From NCBI GenBank assembly GCA_002359075.1, contig DEQA01000180.1, positions 4,931 to 11,601 on the forward strand: DNA of 6,671 bases. Direction: 5' to 3'. The translations under genes were made by a program, and so were the position numbers. Below are positions 5,528 to 6,671 of this stretch, piece by piece. The DNA comes from Planococcaceae bacterium UBA3378 (GTDB taxonomy: Bacteria; Bacillota; Bacilli; Bacillales_A; Planococcaceae). Below the pieces are notes generated by a model, which did no database searches, had not been told where the DNA came from, and saw nothing but the letters and a program-made list of their open reading frames with translations. Numbering within the stretch: the stretch's first letter is position 1; each line of letters opens with the position of its first letter.

Positions 5528-6583
5528 TCAGCTATTTTTAGCTGTAAGCAATGAAAATGTAATCATATTGTGAACCAATACTTTAAATTGTGAAAAGCGT
5601 GGATCCTTTGTCTGCCCCTTTTTATAACGGTAATAAATTTGTTGGCCAATCACTGCCAGCTTAAAATAGGCGAATGTTAAATAGAAATGAATGTGGGAGA
5701 CATCCCGGCCGCTTTTTTCAGCATAACGATGAACAAATTCATCCCGTGTGTAAAAGCCTTCCAATACAGTGACAGGCGGCTTGCCCAGTGCTGTTTTCAA
5801 TAATTCGGGATCATCTGCCTGAATCCAGTAACTAAGAGCAACACCGACATCTGCCAGCGGATCACCCACTGTTGTCATTTCCCAGTCAAACAGCCCTATC
5901 ACTTCCGTAAAATCCTCAGAAAACATCATGTTATTGAGCTTGTAATCATAATGAATAATGGTAGCCTCCTGTGAAGAGGGAAGATGTTTTCTAAGCCATA
6001 TTTTCAGCTCCTCTACTTCAGGGATCTCATCTGTTTTCGCCTGTTCATAGCGTCCAATCCAGCCTTCGACCTGACGTTCCAGAAAGCCCTCCGGTTTACT
6101 CATCCGGGTAAGAATCGTTTGTTTATAATCGATGCGATGAAGCTCTACTAATGTATCAACCATTTTCTCGGATATACGGCGTCCTAGTTCTTTTGTATAT
6201 GGAATAGCTGAAGGGAATTCTGTATCAAGAACGATTCCTTTTCTGCGTTCCATTAGAAAAAATGGACTGCCTGCAATTGATTCATCATTAGAATAAATAT
6301 ACGTTTTCGGTATTGCGGGAAAATACGGCTGAAGAGAAGTAAGAATATTATACTCACGCTCCATATCATGCGCTTTTGGTGCAATCGGGCCAAGTGGCGG
6401 ACGGCGGAGCACTGCTTCAAACTCTCCAACCTTCAGCAAATAGGTTAAATTCGAATGCCCCGAGCCAAATTGTTTAATTTCAAGCTCAGCATCCGGTAGG
6501 TCCGGGAACTTTTCACGTAAAAAAGCTGATAAAATGACGGGGTTCAGTTCCTCCCCTTTTCTTACTGCAATGGTATCCTTCAC
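5528..6583 (-). CDS. ACAD10/11-like phosphotransferase (APH/choline-kinase fold)
   Basis: Soluble small-molecule kinase of 351 residues in the family that includes the kinase part of ACAD10/ACAD11 and bacterial LvaA. Seen in order: nucleotide-loop motif GSGHSNLTYLL (40-50), VLRRPP (58-63), catalytic loop HYDYKLNN (211-218; D213 as base, N218 as metal ligand), metal-binding Asp in LFDWEM (D233), and the family tail VGDPLADVG (239-247). The catalytic loop has Tyr where most members have Gly (HGD). These motifs separate it from true antibiotic kinases, so a resistance label would mislead. Known relatives phosphorylate the hydroxyl of 4-hydroxyacyl-CoAs ahead of its removal, which fits the CoA ligase encoded 38 bases downstream; the substrate here is inferred. 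The start is GTG 6583 with AAAGGGGTGG 7 bases upstream. No dehydrogenase domain is fused. Confidence 0.88.
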   Translation of the reverse strand: MKDTIAVRKGEELNPVILSAFLREKFPDLPDAELEIKQFGSGHSNLTYLLKVGEFEAVLRRPPLGPIAPKAHDMEREYNILTSLQPYFPAIPKTYIYSNDESIAGSPFFLMERRKGIVLDTEFPSAIPYTKELGRRISEKMVDTLVELHRIDYKQTILTRMSKPEGFLERQVEGWIGRYEQAKTDEIPEVEELKIWLRKHLPSSQEATIIHYDYKLNNMMFSEDFTEVIGLFDWEMTTVGDPLADVGVALSYWIQADDPELLKTALGKPPVTVLEGFYTRDEFVHRYAEKSGRDVSHIHFYLTFAYFKLAVIGQQIYYRYKKGQTKDPRFSQFKVLVHNMITFSLLTAKNS

Positions 6584-6614
6584 TAGTATTCCACCCCTTT
6601 GCTTATCATACTGA

Positions 6615-6671
6615 CTAGTTGGTATCAGCTGCTGCTGAAATACCGTTTAATACCATGTCCACATAAATATT
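6615..6671 (-). CDS. C-terminal end of an upstream gene (partial), possibly TetR-type regulator
   Basis: On the minus strand one frame is open from the window edge for 18 codons (NIYVDMVLNGISAAADTN) to TAG at 6615-6617; the other two frames close sooner. The stop lies 31 bases before the phosphotransferase GTG, the spacing expected inside an operon. The ending VDMVLNGI followed by a short polar tail resembles the last helix of TetR/AcrR regulators, which often accompany fatty-acid degradation genes. With so few residues the family is a guess. That this is the end of a real gene is more secure, and no promoter for the next gene is visible in the gap. Confidence 0.5.
   Translation of the reverse strand, partial: NIYVDMVLNGISAAADTN

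Noticed and set aside
4629..5554. Plus-strand open frames opposite the synthetase gene and its start
   Set aside because: They lack ribosome binding sites and domain signals; the minus-strand synthetase has all family motifs without interruption.
5528..6583. Aminoglycoside resistance gene
   Set aside because: The fold is shared, but the VLRRPP, FDWEM and GDPLADVG motifs and the CoA-ligase neighbour place it with ACAD10/11-like metabolic kinases.
6621..6644. Imperfect dyad GGTAT...ATACC with CAGC/GCTG inside, and repeated ATACC 11 bases apart
   Set aside because: It lies inside the codons of the upstream gene's C-terminus, partly from a repeated Ala-codon run, and has a 2-base asymmetry. It is too weak to call an operator without comparison data.

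Overview
The window looks like chromosomal DNA of a low-GC Gram-positive bacterium of the Bacillales, plausibly Planococcaceae (Lysinibacillus/Solibacillus-like). The grounds are strong AGGAGG-type ribosome binding sites, mixed ATG/GTG/TTG starts, U-tailed hairpin terminators, and protein families of Bacillus type. The genus is an inference. No mobile element, CRISPR array or rRNA was seen.

Left edge (1-204): the last 18 bases of a tRNA gene, most likely tRNA-Ser, followed by a terminator, a second terminator-like hairpin and a candidate promoter for the next gene. Plus-strand block (205-3685): a membrane histidine kinase of the GlnK (YcbA) type, a response regulator of the GlnL type (receiver plus YcbB-like output domain) 11 bases later, then a GltT-type glutamate/aspartate symporter after an 80-base gap. 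That gap holds a perfect 10-bp tandem repeat that closely matches the direct repeat known for B. subtilis GlnL. The likely circuit is that the kinase senses an amino-acid-related signal, phosphorylates the regulator, and the regulator switches on the transporter next door. In B. subtilis GlnK-GlnL controls a glutaminase/glutamine transporter operon, so the local target here differs. A 17-bp hairpin with T-runs on both sides ends the block and also serves the convergent genes.

Minus-strand block (3822-6671, read right to left): the last 18 codons of an upstream gene (possibly a TetR-type regulator), then an ACAD10/11-like small-molecule phosphotransferase, then an AMP-forming acyl-CoA synthetase. 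They are separated by 31 and 38 bases and probably form one operon. The kinase plus CoA-ligase pairing resembles 4-hydroxyacid degradation systems (LvaA/LvaE type), so these genes may activate and dehydrate a hydroxylated or short/branched fatty acid. The operon promoter lies outside the window.

The most interesting signal is the GlnL-type repeat in front of the glutamate transporter. I found no evidence for a wholly new system. No gene-free stretch reaches 300 bases.
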